Shown here: positions 1-11,910 of the stretch, piece by piece
Layout: every line of letters begins with the position of its first letter
Position numbering within the stretch: the first letter of the stretch is position 1
Made by a program: the position numbers and the translations under genes
Assembly: GCA_026874595.1 (NCBI GenBank)
Contig: CM049310.1
Location: 188,001-252,000, forward strand
Length of the DNA: 64,000 bases
Direction: 5' to 3'
Source of the DNA: Sipunculus nudus
Taxonomy: Eukaryota > Annelida > Sipuncula > Golfingiida > Sipunculidae
The notes under the pieces: model-generated
Database searches by the model: none
What the model was told of the DNA's origin: nothing
Seen by the model: only the letters and a program-made list of their open reading frames with translations

Positions 1-286
1 AAACTTATCCGAGGCACAATAAAATTTTTCTTATCCTGAACGTGTGTCTTTTTACAAGCAGATGATCGAAATTCCCAGACATCTGTTCGCGAATAGTCAG
101 CGCGTTATTGTCCGAAGGCGTCCGTGGTACTAATAACCAAAGAATATGCGATGATGGAATGGTTTCGGTTTAGTATACGACAGTGCGGACAGTATGACAC
201 ATTTAAATGACGGAGCGCCTGAAAAAATGTTGATACAAGTCCGCTGTACCAGCCATAACTCGTTCGAGTTAATGTTGGCCTGCAAC
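1..286. other. Upstream flank, no gene seen
   Basis: I see no supportable gene in this stretch; short ORFs on the minus strand lack motifs and overlap the promoter of the next gene. Confidence 0.5.
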
Positions 287-295
287 ATATAAAGG
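287..295 (+). promoter_or_regulatory. TATA box of the first zinc-protein gene
   Basis: ATATAAAGG lies about 70 nt before the ATG at 360, leaving a leader of about 40 nt if transcription starts 30 nt downstream. Other element genes also have TATA boxes this close. Confidence 0.55.
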
Positions 296-359
296 TCTGT
301 GCACATAGCACTATCCTGTAGTACGTGTCTGGTATACGACCGAATCGGGGTGTGATATC

Positions 360-977
360 ATGGAACGGAAACAACCAGGTACTTTGTTCGACATATGCAC
401 GCGGTGGTTAACGTCGCGGTATATACCGCATACATTCTTTTGGCTGCTACCTACTGAACTGTACCAACGTTTGATCGAGATGTATAAAAACAACGGCGAT
501 TGTCAACAGTGTACAACCCTGCTTACGGCGTCTCGAATCAGCTGTTGCGCCTCTAAACACTGTGTGATCGACTCCTACGACAGCGACCCGATATTGCGTT
601 GTAAACTGTGTGGTGTCATCACATCGAAATATATGGAGCACGCAGCGCTCCATAAGGGACCTGGTCATACACCATGCGCCGTGAAGATATTATTCGAGTG
701 GCCCGGTATGATCGGTTTTGTCATACATTCTACTGTCGTGATATCGAAATATTGGCCAGCAGAGCATGTCGATCCCGGGGATGTTGTGGGAAACCTCTTA
801 GCAAACGGCGAGTCACTAACAACTGAGCCCGTCAAATATTTCATGTTTATTGGGAACTGTACGTGCTTTGGATGTTACTGGGATTCCGAAAAGATCTTAC
901 GGTTCAGGCCGGACCATCTGCTGAGATTCCATAAACAGATTATGAATCACGTTTGCGTGCAACGACAACGGGTGTAG
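360..977 (+). CDS. CxxC zinc-binding protein, 205 aa (paralog of the gene at 29013-29666)
   Basis: Product of unknown function. Visible motifs are CQQC near residue 48, an LRCKLC cluster followed by an IT dipeptide, and a conserved HAALH pair, which together could bind zinc. The same order (CxxC, LRCxxC, IT, MxxHALxH, EWPxMI, SRYW or SKYW) occurs in the leftward gene at 29013-29666, so the two are paralogs about 29 kb apart in opposite orientation. There is no signal peptide or membrane segment, so I infer an intracellular protein. ATG 360 is the first in frame after the TATA box and matches the paralog's start. The C-terminal third is less conserved than the zinc region. The family is not recognised; a regulatory nucleic-acid or protein binder is only an inference. 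Confidence 0.75.
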   Translation: MERKQPGTLFDICTRWLTSRYIPHTFFWLLPTELYQRLIEMYKNNGDCQQCTTLLTASRISCCASKHCVIDSYDSDPILRCKLCGVITSKYMEHAALHKGPGHTPCAVKILFEWPGMIGFVIHSTVVISKYWPAEHVDPGDVVGNLLANGESLTTEPVKYFMFIGNCTCFGCYWDSEKILRFRPDHLLRFHKQIMNHVCVQRQRV

Positions 978-1720
978 AAAGAATAGCGATCAGTACGACG
1001 TCCTGTATTAAATCACATGACCCAGTTGTGTCATTAGACGGACGCTAGATGATACGTGTTACATTGTCATCATACCACAATATTTTACATAATTACGATA
1101 CAAAATGTACACATGTCATGTACTGGGTGAAAGCACGTGTTTCAGGCCGACCTAAAGGCGGAGGCATTGTCACAGTCTGCATGTAATGACAACATTTTGG
1201 AGTTACCAGAAGGACGTTAGATAAACACCTGCGAAGTGACGATACAAAGATCAGGTGAAGAACAAGACATTGCGCATTTACAGAATCAATTTAATATTAC
1301 ACGGAAAGTAACATAATATAATATAAAAACTTATAGACACACTAATTCAAGTGTGTAACCAGAGATTTGTTGATACGGATTGACGCTCGGACCAATCGTA
1401 TTCAAATATATGGTGTTCATATTGCCGTAATATGTCAAGACATACACTGTTATTATGATACACACATGCTCGTACGTGCAGCATGAATTCAGCGATGATA
1501 TTTGTAACATATATCAGTAAAAAAACGCTTTGCAAATATCATATTTTACAAATAAAATAAAGATCAAACATATGACCTTGTGTGTTTCTCATGTCATAGT
1601 TTTGTTATGCAAAGCGATGCCTGTGTAGAATGAATACCTGTATTATGAGTTAACTGTGCGTATAAATCTGTCTATGCAATAAATGTGTAACACAGGAAAA
1701 GGATTAACTCACCCTATATT
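978..1720. other. Intergenic, AT-rich
   Basis: No ORF with ATG start and recognisable motif, RNA gene or clear repeat is visible. An AATAAA at 1552-1557 is the only possible processing signal noticed. Confidence 0.4.
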
Positions 1721-1969
1721 TCACAATTTCTTCCGTCGACATTTCGGGCAACGGATCAACCTGCATATATATTTCAGACGGGTCAGATTGTTTGCTTCCT
1801 CCAGTCCGTACGGGAGAAAATGTGTCACGACACAGTGCAAACACACCACGTGCTTACAGTATAGCTGATATTTCTTGTACCCGCCAGGGCAAATATTCGA
1901 AAAAACACATTTATGTTGAGGCATTTTGTCCATACGAATATCCTCATAAACTATACAAAATATCCTCAT
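1721..1969 (-). CDS. Small RING-like protein, up to 82 aa
   Basis: The C-terminal two thirds carry a RING-like cysteine/histidine pattern: two cysteines six apart (instead of the usual CxxC), then CKHVVCLHC (C-x-H-x2-C-x2-C), then CPKC before a basic tail. That is close to the C3HC4 order of RING E3 ubiquitin ligases, but the first metal pair is irregular, so activity is doubtful. ATG 1969 opens the frame; a second ATG at 1933 follows a pyrimidine-poor AG and gives about 70 aa. If the 5' part is spliced, an upstream exon could be missing. It may be a trimmed relative of the RING genes at 24804-26765 and 48324-49136, where CxHxxCxxC and CPxC are also present. No neighbour shares its orientation nearby. 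Confidence 0.5.
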   Translation of the reverse strand: MRIFCIVYEDIRMDKMPQHKCVFSNICPGGYKKYQLYCKHVVCLHCVVTHFLPYGLEEANNLTRLKYICRLIRCPKCRRKKL

Positions 1970-2120
1970 GTAAATCCTTCAGTATACCGTTATTTCACTT
2001 GTTGGAACAGGTATGTTGGACGTGGTTTTCCATGCTATCTGTGTACCGAACGTGTGGGTTCGATGGGGACAACACACAGCAGAGTTCGAACGCTCTATCA
2101 TTGAGTAATCGTATGGGGAT

Positions 2121-2134
2121 GGGGGGGGGGGGGG
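2121..2134. repeat. G14 homopolymer tract
   Basis: Fourteen consecutive G residues, one of about ten long G or C runs in the spacers of this element. Confidence 0.9.
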
Positions 2135-2689
2135 TTCGAATATCTGTGACGAGTAATGCAATCAAAATGGACCGTGATGTATGACTTCTGTTACATTTGT
2201 ATTGATAGCAATGTTTTAGCTTTTTGCAACAGTAAGTATATGTGTATGATCAACAATAAATACATTAAATCAGTACTCGTGTTTGCACAGACAGCGATGT
2301 ATAACATATCTAGGAAACGCTGCGCGATTCATTGGTTCATGATATTCCCTTACCAAAACATAGTCATCACATGACACGAGTCACAATAAAGTCAGATCGT
2401 GTGTTCAGATATCGTACATGCATTTTCCGATTCGATACAACACGTCACATTCATGATGTAGGTGATGTGTGATCATTAAACAACTATCTTCAGTGTTCAT
2501 CATATTGTCAGTATATGGAAAAGGTATTATAAACTAATAAACGTGGCCAATGATACATTTAAGGGGGTAATCTGGTTTATACACGAAGACACCTAGTTGT
2601 TTATAACACAGCGTCATCTGGACCACTGTATTTGAAAACAGTCACCGAACCCTGTATTCCTCTGGTCACATCCGGAGTTCCTGCAGACT

Positions 2690-3250
2690 TCGTGTGCATT
2701 ATATCACGGGGGGTGTCTTGGTGCAAAACTATGTATCCGTCTTGGTCTCATACACCAAGGCGTATTTCAGATTTCGTGTGATCTCAGTCACTTCTGATAT
2801 CATATGATATGGTTTGCTAATATGCCTTGTTTATGGTATACCACAGTTCATCTGTATACAGCTATAGGCGTGCTTACATTTATTTTCCAACGATCTCCCT
2901 GCGTGAAGAAAACAGCTATCTCAGTGAAATATTTCTTGCGGATTAATGACCCGTTTCCCTCTGCGTTCAGAACTGGGTGACGTGTGCATTATTTAAGGTG
3001 GGGAACAATGGTGCAAAACAGTGTGTCTGTCTTTATCTTATAAACATACGTGGGTTTGTGCAATTGCCGTAACCTCAGTCAAATGGGACATCGTTTGAGT
3101 GGTATGTAAACATTATTTTGATTTATATCACACAACTACTGATCTGCAGACTCCAATATGTGCTCACATATTTCTCTCCAATGATCTCCCGTCCTGATGA
3201 AAACCCAACATGATCAGTATGAATGTTACTGCTCATTTCACCCGTGGTCA
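2690..3250. repeat. Diverged tandem duplication, about 280 bp per copy
   Basis: Two copies can be followed by eye: each has GTGTGCATTAT, a G-rich run, GGTGCAAAAC, then a CTCAGTCA segment, and later a pyrimidine-rich stretch ending CGATCTCCC or TGATCTCCC followed by a GATGAAAA-like run. The copies lie near 2690-2975 and 2980-3250. No coding potential is evident, so this is an old non-coding duplication. Confidence 0.55.
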
Positions 3251-3892
3251 GATTAAATTTGTCGTCTGATGTAAGCAGCTGTGTGTTTCCTGCCACGTCA
3301 AGACGATGAGAATAACATAATGGCAGGCTGTACGTCTATAAGTGCGAGTTGTCTGAGTGTGCTCTCCACATTACGATTTGAATTTGGTACAGACAACACG
3401 TCAAAAAATATCAGTATACTTTTGGAACTGGCTGGCTGGATGGACTTTCAGTTAAGAGCTTGTGCCATAAATGGTATGGTGAGTTGAACGCATTAACTTA
3501 ACAGTCGTATCTAAATGTGCTGCAAACTGTGATGAGACGTTATTGTTTGAATTCTGGTATCATCTGATAATACAACGAACATTCAACCGGTGTCTGTTTC
3601 TGTGATAACAGTATAGTGCCAGATGTGAAATAGACTATAAAGACTGCCCTTTCAGGAATTGTTGGATATATACGGCGCCTTCCTGTAAGATTGTTTACTG
3701 ACAATAGACCCGGTAGATATCTGTTTTGTTGTGAAACAGTGTAGAACCAGACAGGTACAATTATATGGAATATGTAATATGCCACTGTTCAGCGGACTGT
3801 TCATAATTATACAACAAACCAGAAGATATTCATTTGGTGAAAATCTTTACATAAAACAGATGTTATGTGCCACGTAAAGAATCTGTTACATG

Positions 3893-4004
3893 ACTACCAT
3901 ATCGCTCGGACACGGTGATGATAACCACATCGCTCGGACACGGCCATGATAACCATATCGCTCGGACACGGCCATGATGACCACATCGCTCTGATACATG
4001 ATGG
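3893..4004. repeat. 28-bp tandem repeat, four copies
   Basis: ATCGCTCGGACACGG recurs at 3901, 3929 and 3957, with a mutated fourth copy at 3985, giving an exact 28-bp period. ORFs through it on the minus strand are by-products of the repeat. Confidence 0.9.
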
Positions 4005-4203
4005 CCTAAGGACACTTCGCTGACGGTTTGATGACGTTCGATGATGTGATCTCCAGCCAAAAGATGTGATACAGACTTCTTCATCCTGATGCAGAACCAT
4101 TTATGACTCTCCTGGTGTCTGTATGCAATGTGATAGTGCTACAGCTATACGCTGCATTTTTTGTTATTTGTTCTAGCATGACGACAGTATTCAAATAAAA
4201 CAC

Positions 4204-4259
4204 TCATCCATAACACACACACACATACACACACTCTCACACACATATATAGATATATA

Positions 4260-4292
<33 letters not shown>
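4204..4292. repeat. AC/AT microsatellite
   Basis: A run of CA dinucleotides passes into a long TA run. Confidence 0.9.
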
Positions 4293-4299
<7 letters not shown>

Positions 4300-4300
<1 letters not shown>

Positions 4301-7300
4301 GCAAGTATCCATATCACACGCATCCGCTATATCATTGCGATCGATATCAGATCTCTTGTTGTATATCCATATGTTTGTATTATAGCGGATATACTTTTTT
4401 GTATATACTTTAATGCTCGAAGTATAACATTCTTTCTGTATTATAACATATTTTTGTGTCGACTGTGTATACTTGTCCTTGTTGAATTACCTGTTTACAA
4501 AAATTGATAAAGTATCGATATCAGTATGTTAGTTTTGTGATATAGGTTAATATTTCTAATTTAATGAAGGAACACAAATGTGTTCAGTAAAACACTACCG
4601 TATATGCACCCTTTCTGTTAATCAGATATTTATATGGTAGAACTACAGTTTTTGGTACAGAGAGTTCCTTATTGGCATATCATGTAAAGCGTGGCATGTA
4701 ATCTTATGTTATTTCTTGTAAGCGACCTGTATGTATGGTCGTGATATTCTCATACTTACCGTTTTATTTCGTCATAATCCTAAAACTTGTTTTTTTTTTT
4801 GCTGATAACTGGTATCTAAGTATTTGTCAGTAATGTTTTAAATATCTGCTGATCTACTGTCACACCTCTTACGATACTTACCTGTAGCTCTGTCCATTCC
4901 CTTGTGCGATGAAACATGCCAGCAGTTCATAGAGACATGCACATTTATATATATATATATACATATATACAGTGGAACTCCGTCTTGTAACCATCCCGCA
5001 ATTACGTAATTGAACCATTACGACCATTTTCTTGTCCCGACACATAGGAAATAATTGTGTGTTAAGTGTAAAAGTGTAAATAATTGTACATATAGATACA
5101 ATATATATATATATATCTACAGATCATATATGTTACGGGCTTTCATCAGGATGCGTTATCGTGATATGACGTACCGTACATCGTTCTCCGACTTCACGTT
5201 ATGTTGCCTGTTTGACATTCCTTCCTCTTACTTCTTGTTGGGTTTTCTCTTGTTAAATTCCTCTTCCATCCACTCTTGTTTCTTCATATCCTTTCATAGG
5301 GTCAATGATATCCATATACATTTTTTACACGTATAGATGGATTGTTCCTTGTGTGACGCCTTACCTGTAGATTCCCAAGGCATTTACTTACAGGTCATCT
5401 TTAGCCAGTTTCTCCACATGTTCCTCTTGTCGATTTTATCTTACTATTGCAAACATACCTCCTAGGCATTTGTATATTACACACACACACATATTTATAT
5501 ATATCTATATATATACACACACACACATGTCATATCTCAGTGCTCGCCATTTACGGTTAACCGCTTGCACGGGGACAGTAAAAGTTCCTAAAATAGTGGT
5601 AAGGCAACTAGAAGTCCCCTCCTACTTGCCCGACTGGACCAATCGGTCCAACAGAAAAACTTTACCTAAGGCATGCAAAAACGTCTTTGTGTTTTTCGAT
5701 ACAATCATTCATATTTGTAAGGCAAGTAAACATTCATGTAGGGCAAGTAATAGCTAGATGTTACTTACCCGGTCAGGCAAATACTTTCAAAAGTTAATGT
5801 CGAGCCCTGAATATATATATTGTTTTCTTGTGTGAGGGTTAGTGATCCCCACATCTTTATTTGCGACATTGTATAATGTGTATCCCCTGTTATTGTTCCC
5901 GATTTTCCCACCTCTTACAGACGACGTTTCTTACCTACACTTAATGTTATGACAGTTTCTCTTCCTTTTTATTGCGTGGTTCCTTTCGCTGCATGCTGGT
6001 TCTGTGTTAGTGTTCTGATCTGCTTGCACTTCTCGATCTCTTCAATGACGTATATAAACAAAGCGATTGTTGGTACGTTCCCTTTCTCCCCAGTTCGGTT
6101 TCATATTCTTTTTATTTTTTAAGGCAATGTCCCGGACAGTTGGTTTCTTCTGTTTCAGTTATGGTACTTGCAATTTGTTGCCTTATTTTACTTACCCCAC
6201 GTAAAACTTTTTCATTGTTAGCGTCCTGCATGTTGGGTCGTGATATCGTTCGTATGATTTACCGGGTCGTGTGTACTGATTTGTTTGATTATACTTACAA
6301 TTTCTCCCATGGTACTGCAGGTTGGACTCTGCGATGACCTTAACTAATCGCAACATTATTTTGCTCAGAGTATTTTTTTAAATGTCATGCTGTGTATGTT
6401 CTTGGTCTCACTCTCAATATAGATTGATTTTAGGGACGAGCCGGTCTTCCTTTTCTGTTTTGCCTTGGATGTTGACGCTATGAGGAATATCCCTTCTCAA
6501 GATGACGATATGTGAAAAGGTCCCCTTCTCAATATAAACCGACAGTAATTGTCGATTACCGAACGGTTGTCGTAACTGCACGTGTGGTTTGACTTTTCTT
6601 TTCTGTCTTCCCTTATGATCCGCACTTTGATGGTTTTTCTCCTATGTTTGTCACAATGTGTGTCGCAGGATTTCGTAAGTCCTTTTTAATCCATCTTCTA
6701 TTCGACTGACACGGTGTTCCATATATATGCTTCCAATACAGTATGTATATATAAATATGTTCATGTATATAAATATATATATATATCCTGATGTTAATAG
6801 AAAATACCAATTGCAAAGTTCAAACTGCACTTCCTCTCACATTTCACCGCCGCTTAACGAGTTGGTAGAGAGCGTCTCCGTTTTTTATGATCCTACTTGT
6901 CTGGACACACACCTGTGCCTCTTTGTTTTCTTTCCCATTGTCTCCTTCGCCCAACTTTCCCTTGAACTGTGTTTCTTCCTTGTGTTTTCCAGGTTTCCTC
7001 CCTGGAAATGTTTGATACAAAAAAAACTATTATGTGTTTTGTTTACTCCCTCATGTATGTGAATCGCTAACGATGTTGTTGCTGCTGTTGTTCCTTTCAT
7101 CTGCTTCTCTCGTAAGCGATAATATCTGTTCCGTTCTCAGATATCTTGGTATTGTTGGATACGAATATAACGGAACGCATGAGACATTGGCAGTTTTTCT
7201 TCTGAGGGCGTGTTGGCATAGCTCAGGTCCTCCGGGTCTCTTACAGCCTGTACCTTGTCCATCTCACAGCTACCTTCCATGTTGGTTCACTGTTTATCCT

Positions 7301-9950
7301 TTGTTGCTTCACTGAATCCAACTGTCTGCCAGTCACAGTGATTGCTCTTCCATCCCCTTTCGCCTGTAGGCCTTTTTGCTTCGGCTTCCAAGTCAAATTG
7401 TTTAGGGTGTTATAGGTTCTTCTGTAGTTGTTGTGTTGACCGGCACGCGGTGCAAAATACAGGTGGTATTGGTTCTTCCCATAATGCAGCAATGTTACAG
7501 TTCTTATACGCTCTCCTCCAGTTGTTATAATGTAGTAAAAGAATCTGGTAACGATCGGCATTAGCACCGTGAGAGTGTCCTTCTTAGCACACACTACATA
7601 ATTCTTTACATTCAACATAAAAAAGTCGATTTATTTCCCAGTTGCATGTTTGTGATACTTTCTGCAAAGACCGTCAGGTATCTTCCACACAGTCATATAA
7701 GATAATCTCCATGTTAGAAGGCCGCTGCATGTTGTTGCAGGTATTAAACATCCATCAGCTAACGAATGTCGCTGATGCCTGTTTCTCTTGTTCCCAAGCA
7801 GTTTGTTTCTTTGTATATATAAATATATATACATATATAAATATATATATATATATATATTATATATAGTGCATTCAGTACATCCACATATAATTACCCC
7901 GAACCCTAAACACTACATTTACGTATGTAACATGGCGCCATCAGATTTTGTCTTTACCTCGTAGAGTATTACTTACCCGATTTTATTTTCAGATCTGTTG
8001 GCATGTTGCTATCATATTACTTTTCCTTTTTCATGGGCAATGTGCTGCTTTGAATGCTATCCGTGAACATCATCCGTTGTCCTATAAAACGGACCTCTTT
8101 TGTTTGGTCATATATATGTCCGACGCACAATCTGTGGGTAGATATGTCGTTGTCTTTTTTGAGCCTTCTGTAATGATCGCCAAATCCTTCCAGCTGATAT
8201 TTGTTTCTTACCAAACATTTTGTCCTTGCGTGCCCTTTTCCATTTTGCCTTCCGTCATGCTTACCTTGAAAGGTGTATGTTCGTGGGCTGTCGTTCCGTT
8301 ATAGTTATGATAATACTTCCAGCCTGTCTCTTGGTCTTACATACCCATTACACGTTTCTCATGGTTCAGGTCATGCATAATTTTTTACTTACCAAAGAAT
8401 TGTTTTCTCAACTTATACTCTTGTTGCCTATCAGTTGTTTATTCCCAATCCCTTTCCTGTGTTTGGAGCAATATAATGCTTTGTTTTGTAATCTGGTACT
8501 CACCATTTTTTATATTTTTGTTTACAACTCTTTTGTGAACCCTTCCATCCTTTCTATTTGCTAATGTTGCTTACCCATACATAGTTTTCCCTGTATGTAT
8601 ATATGATGGGCCCAGTGTCTGCTGTGCCTATGTCCCTTGTTCTCATCAGACTGACACGGTCAAACCTGCGCTTCGTTTTTTTCTGTCATGTATCTTTTGT
8701 GATAACAATAAAACATATTACTCCCCTGCCGAGACTATAACCTTGCCGTGGTAGGGGAGCTTGTGTACTTCAATGACCCTGTGAGCTCTGCTGGCGTAGA
8801 TTTTATCTATATTGAGGGACACCCATGCCAGAAAGGTCACACGGGTAGAAGTCAGACGAATAATAGTCTCATCCATCCCTAACAAGGATCACACGTGCCA
8901 CAGATTATTTTGCTTTTATTTCAAATTACGTTCTTTTGTTTGTATGTTTATCATATATGTCTTATCGCTAAACGGTGAATCCGTTGTTCTGTAAACCCCT
9001 TTCCTCTTTAGTTAATACGAGTGGTATGTTTAACATTTTCGTTACTGCCACATATCTATACATTATTATACCTCGTTCTGTTTTGTTAAGGGACATCACA
9101 GTTTCTATATAGAATATGCGATGTGGTAACATGTACCTGCTTATGTTTATGGGTTGACGTTCATGAATGTAAATATATGATTGACAGATATCTGTAGATA
9201 GAAAGATGTATATACATATATATAGGTGTTAATGTCTAATGTTTTCAACTTGGATTCCTTATTTCATTTTTTTTTCCATATCAGTTAACGATATATGTGC
9301 TGCACATGATGTTGGAAGCTTTTTTCCTCTGTCGACGTTCTCTGCCGGGAATCTGCACAAATGCAAAGCAGTACCACTTGTATAAGCACGTACTTGTATC
9401 ATATGTTTTTTTTTTGTTTGATTGATTTATTCAGACGGCGCATACTGATGTATATAATTCTGACTGACATATGCTGTGTAGATATGCATGTATAAGCTAT
9501 ATATCTTCCATATCTGGTTTCGTTTCATATATACATATATTATATATACCCATATATTTCATATATACATATATTATATATGCACATATATTTCATATAT
9601 ACATATATTATATATATATTGTACATGACATATCGTATGTCATCACTTTCTGTACATTCAATAAACGTCTGTGTAACTAGAAAAGGCATAGCGTTTGTGT
9701 TATTTTACTCTTGGTGTAACAGGTTCACGTCTCGTGACTGTGCTGGTACGTCTGAGCGTGACAGGGGCTGTCTGCGTGAGTGTTTCCTGATGTGTGTGAT
9801 GCAGGACTGCTGTATTGTCAGGTGGTTTTTTTTAGATGTTATGTGTCATACACGTTGCCACATACAGACTGCTCATGTTTACGTAAATACATATAACTAT
9901 ACATATATACATCCAATACCCGTACTTGGAATCGTTACGAAAAAAAATCA
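4300..9950. other. Long pyrimidine-rich non-coding stretch
   Basis: The plus strand is conspicuously T- and pyrimidine-rich for several kilobases, with AT microsatellites at about 4930-4975, 5100-5120, 5480-5530, 6720-6790, 7815-7870 and 9525-9620. No credible gene is visible. CTTACC or TTACC recurs (for example about 4757, 4880, 5363, 5765, 6190, 7970, 8263, 8383, 8568), which on the minus strand reads as 5' splice-donor-like GGTAAG. Open frames of 60-125 codons here are explained by skewed composition. Confidence 0.5.
8725..8890. mobile_element. Possible fossil retroelement fragment
   Basis: The stretch including ACCTTGCCGTGGTAGGGGAG and the following GAGCTCTGCTGGC resembles, from memory, a dispersed sequence seen at the ends of animal non-LTR elements. 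There is no ORF, target-site duplication or second copy in the window, so the call is weak. Confidence 0.25.
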
Positions 9951-10159
9951 CTAAAAACAAATGATAGAGTAAAGGAAGCGGGCTGTATGATTAACATTCG
10001 ATGGTATTGCGCAACTTTACTGTAGACACGCCGTGACCCCATGTGTCGTGACTCAGTTTGTAACGAGATATGTTGTTTTCCCTGAACGTGTCAATCACGT
10101 GTGCACCAAAACGGGATGAATTACGCTCGCACTCTCATGTCAGCAGTGTATGTGTCAGT

Positions 10160-10190
10160 CACGTGACATAACAAGATAACGTATATAAGG
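10160..10190 (+). promoter_or_regulatory. E-box plus TATA promoter
   Basis: CACGTG at 10160-10165 is followed by TATATAAGG at 10182-10190. The spacing suits transcription starting near 10215, running into the leader exon of the 484-aa gene. Confidence 0.65.
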
Positions 10191-10311
10191 GGCTGCAGGG
10201 CAGCGTTGCTTGCACACTGCCTGATGCTGGCGAAGCGAATACAGCAACTGGGTGGACCCATTGACACATACACTGATCATTCGTACGGATTGCGTGCCAG
10301 TCGAATAAAAC

Positions 10312-10423
10312 GTGAGTGACCTTTTTTGTACATAGACGGGTGTAGTGACTGGACGACCGTGTCCATTATTTGTGCGGATCATGTGACGTAATGATGTGAC
10401 GCGTGTCCATTTATTAATTGCAG
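10312..10423 (+). other. Candidate 112-nt leader intron
   Basis: The donor GTGAGT begins at 10312 after AAAAC, and the acceptor TTATTAATTGCAG ends at 10423, with a branch-like TTAAT just before it. Removing it joins a short TATA-derived leader exon to sequence starting 32 nt before the ATG at 10456. Confidence 0.55.
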
Positions 10424-10455
10424 TTTTCTTTGTATTGCCATTACACGAGTCAGAC

Positions 10456-11910
10456 ATGTCAGACATGTGGCCTCCGGTCGATCTTGCTGTTCATGACACA
10501 GGGCCCGACGGCATCATGGGTACATATTTCGGGATGGCGCACAAGGACGGAGCGGTGGTCTCTTTTGACACTGACCCGTCAGATCGCGTCCCCCGACTCT
10601 TCCACGAGACTGTATTTTTCAAACTGTCCGGCGCCACGTTTAACACGTACTGGGTTTGCACGGACGGCAAAGGACGAGTTTCACAGTTTGTTTTCGACAT
10701 AAGGGACTGGCGACAGGAAATCGATCACGCAGGCGGGGAGGTTCACCTCATGGTGGGACGTTACATCCAATGCGAACACGGATTGGCCTTAGTTTGGGTG
10801 CCCGTTCGCGCATCGAGGTCGTCAATGGAGCCCGCCAGTCTTAGACCGTTTTACGTGACGCCTTATGCAGTGGCACTAAACGTGGTGTACGTTGGTTGGG
10901 ATCCGGAAGGGGTGGTCAAAAGAGATTCTGCTTGGTCGTGGCTCAAAAGGCAGCCTCCAATGGCGTACTACCAGGACGCTCCGGTGCAGTGCACGGACGC
11001 GGGAGGGCGGGTTTTCTGTGAATACCTGGACATGGAAGGTCTGATGTCTTTTGCGATGACCTGCTTTCCTGAGCGTTCGCGCCTGCGGGCAGTATTCGGA
11101 GCAGTTAAACCCAAATGGGCTTTGCGCCACTGTTGGGTGGAGCGTGAACGGGCCACAGGGAGAAAATACACCGTTTGGTCAGATGCCAGTTATCCCGAGG
11201 GCCTCAGACGCGGAACTACCGTACTTGAAAAGTACAAGTGGAGAGGTACACCGCCAGGTGGTGTAAAGATGAAACGGAGTTTGGACGGAGACCACCCTGT
11301 CACACTCATCGCAACCCTGCACGACCCTCAAGATAATGACGTGCGTATTTCTGGGGAACCTCCCACATCGATTGACTGGGCTGCAAACGTGCATCATGTC
11401 TGGGATGTCAGCTTGGGACAAAAAATCATGTCGAGGCATACCAGAATGGACCCATACGTGCGATTTTACAGCACATTGGCTCCCGGAAAAGACGTTAGTC
11501 TGTGGGACAGGGTACATATCGTTAAAACCGCTGCAACGTTCTCTCCGAGTGAAGTGATGAACCCTGAGCTGTATGTAGCGAGCGTAGTGAAAACGGTCGA
11601 GCTGTTCGACCAATACAGATCTGGTTTTGGTTGTCCTCGGGGACTATCTGTTTATATGAATATAATCAAAAAGTGCAAAAGGGACTGGCCGGACGAGGTC
11701 GAATGCATACGCGATGGTCGCGTGGGACGAAAAGAGTATGTGTTGCACAGGACTGATACGCCGGGAGGTAATCGGTATCCGTCAGGTGGAAGCATTCGCA
11801 AGCAACCATCGTGCAACATGTATCGGATGCATAAAAGGTTTGTACATGCCATATTACCGAGCTTTTCCACAGTTTCCATAGAACAAAAAGATGTGCCAGT
11901 ACTGATATAA
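10456..11910 (+). CDS. Orphan 484-aa protein
   Basis: I do not recognise this protein. It is the longest rightward ORF in the left half, with codon use and GC content like the other element genes. No zinc cluster, coiled coil or membrane helix is obvious; it has a tryptophan- and aromatic-rich mixed composition suggestive of a globular beta-rich fold, and a basic C-terminal quarter. The frame extends upstream to an ATG at 10396, which would add a hydrophobic, signal-like stretch. That stretch lies across the candidate intron 10312-10423, so I prefer ATG 10456, the first ATG in the predicted exon. If the intron is retained, a secreted or membrane-inserted isoform is conceivable. It is expressed from its own E-box/TATA promoter; there is no paralog in the window. 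Confidence 0.7.
   Translation: MSDMWPPVDLAVHDTGPDGIMGTYFGMAHKDGAVVSFDTDPSDRVPRLFHETVFFKLSGATFNTYWVCTDGKGRVSQFVFDIRDWRQEIDHAGGEVHLMVGRYIQCEHGLALVWVPVRASRSSMEPASLRPFYVTPYAVALNVVYVGWDPEGVVKRDSAWSWLKRQPPMAYYQDAPVQCTDAGGRVFCEYLDMEGLMSFAMTCFPERSRLRAVFGAVKPKWALRHCWVERERATGRKYTVWSDASYPEGLRRGTTVLEKYKWRGTPPGGVKMKRSLDGDHPVTLIATLHDPQDNDVRISGEPPTSIDWAANVHHVWDVSLGQKIMSRHTRMDPYVRFYSTLAPGKDVSLWDRVHIVKTAATFSPSEVMNPELYVASVVKTVELFDQYRSGFGCPRGLSVYMNIIKKCKRDWPDEVECIRDGRVGRKEYVLHRTDTPGGNRYPSGGSIRKQPSCNMYRMHKRFVHAILPSFSTVSIEQKDVPVLI

Noticed and set aside
6727-8564. Chain of 90-125 codon ORFs, some hydrophobic
   Set aside because: T-rich composition gives Phe/Leu/Ser-rich frames resembling membrane proteins; there are no motifs or consistent starts.
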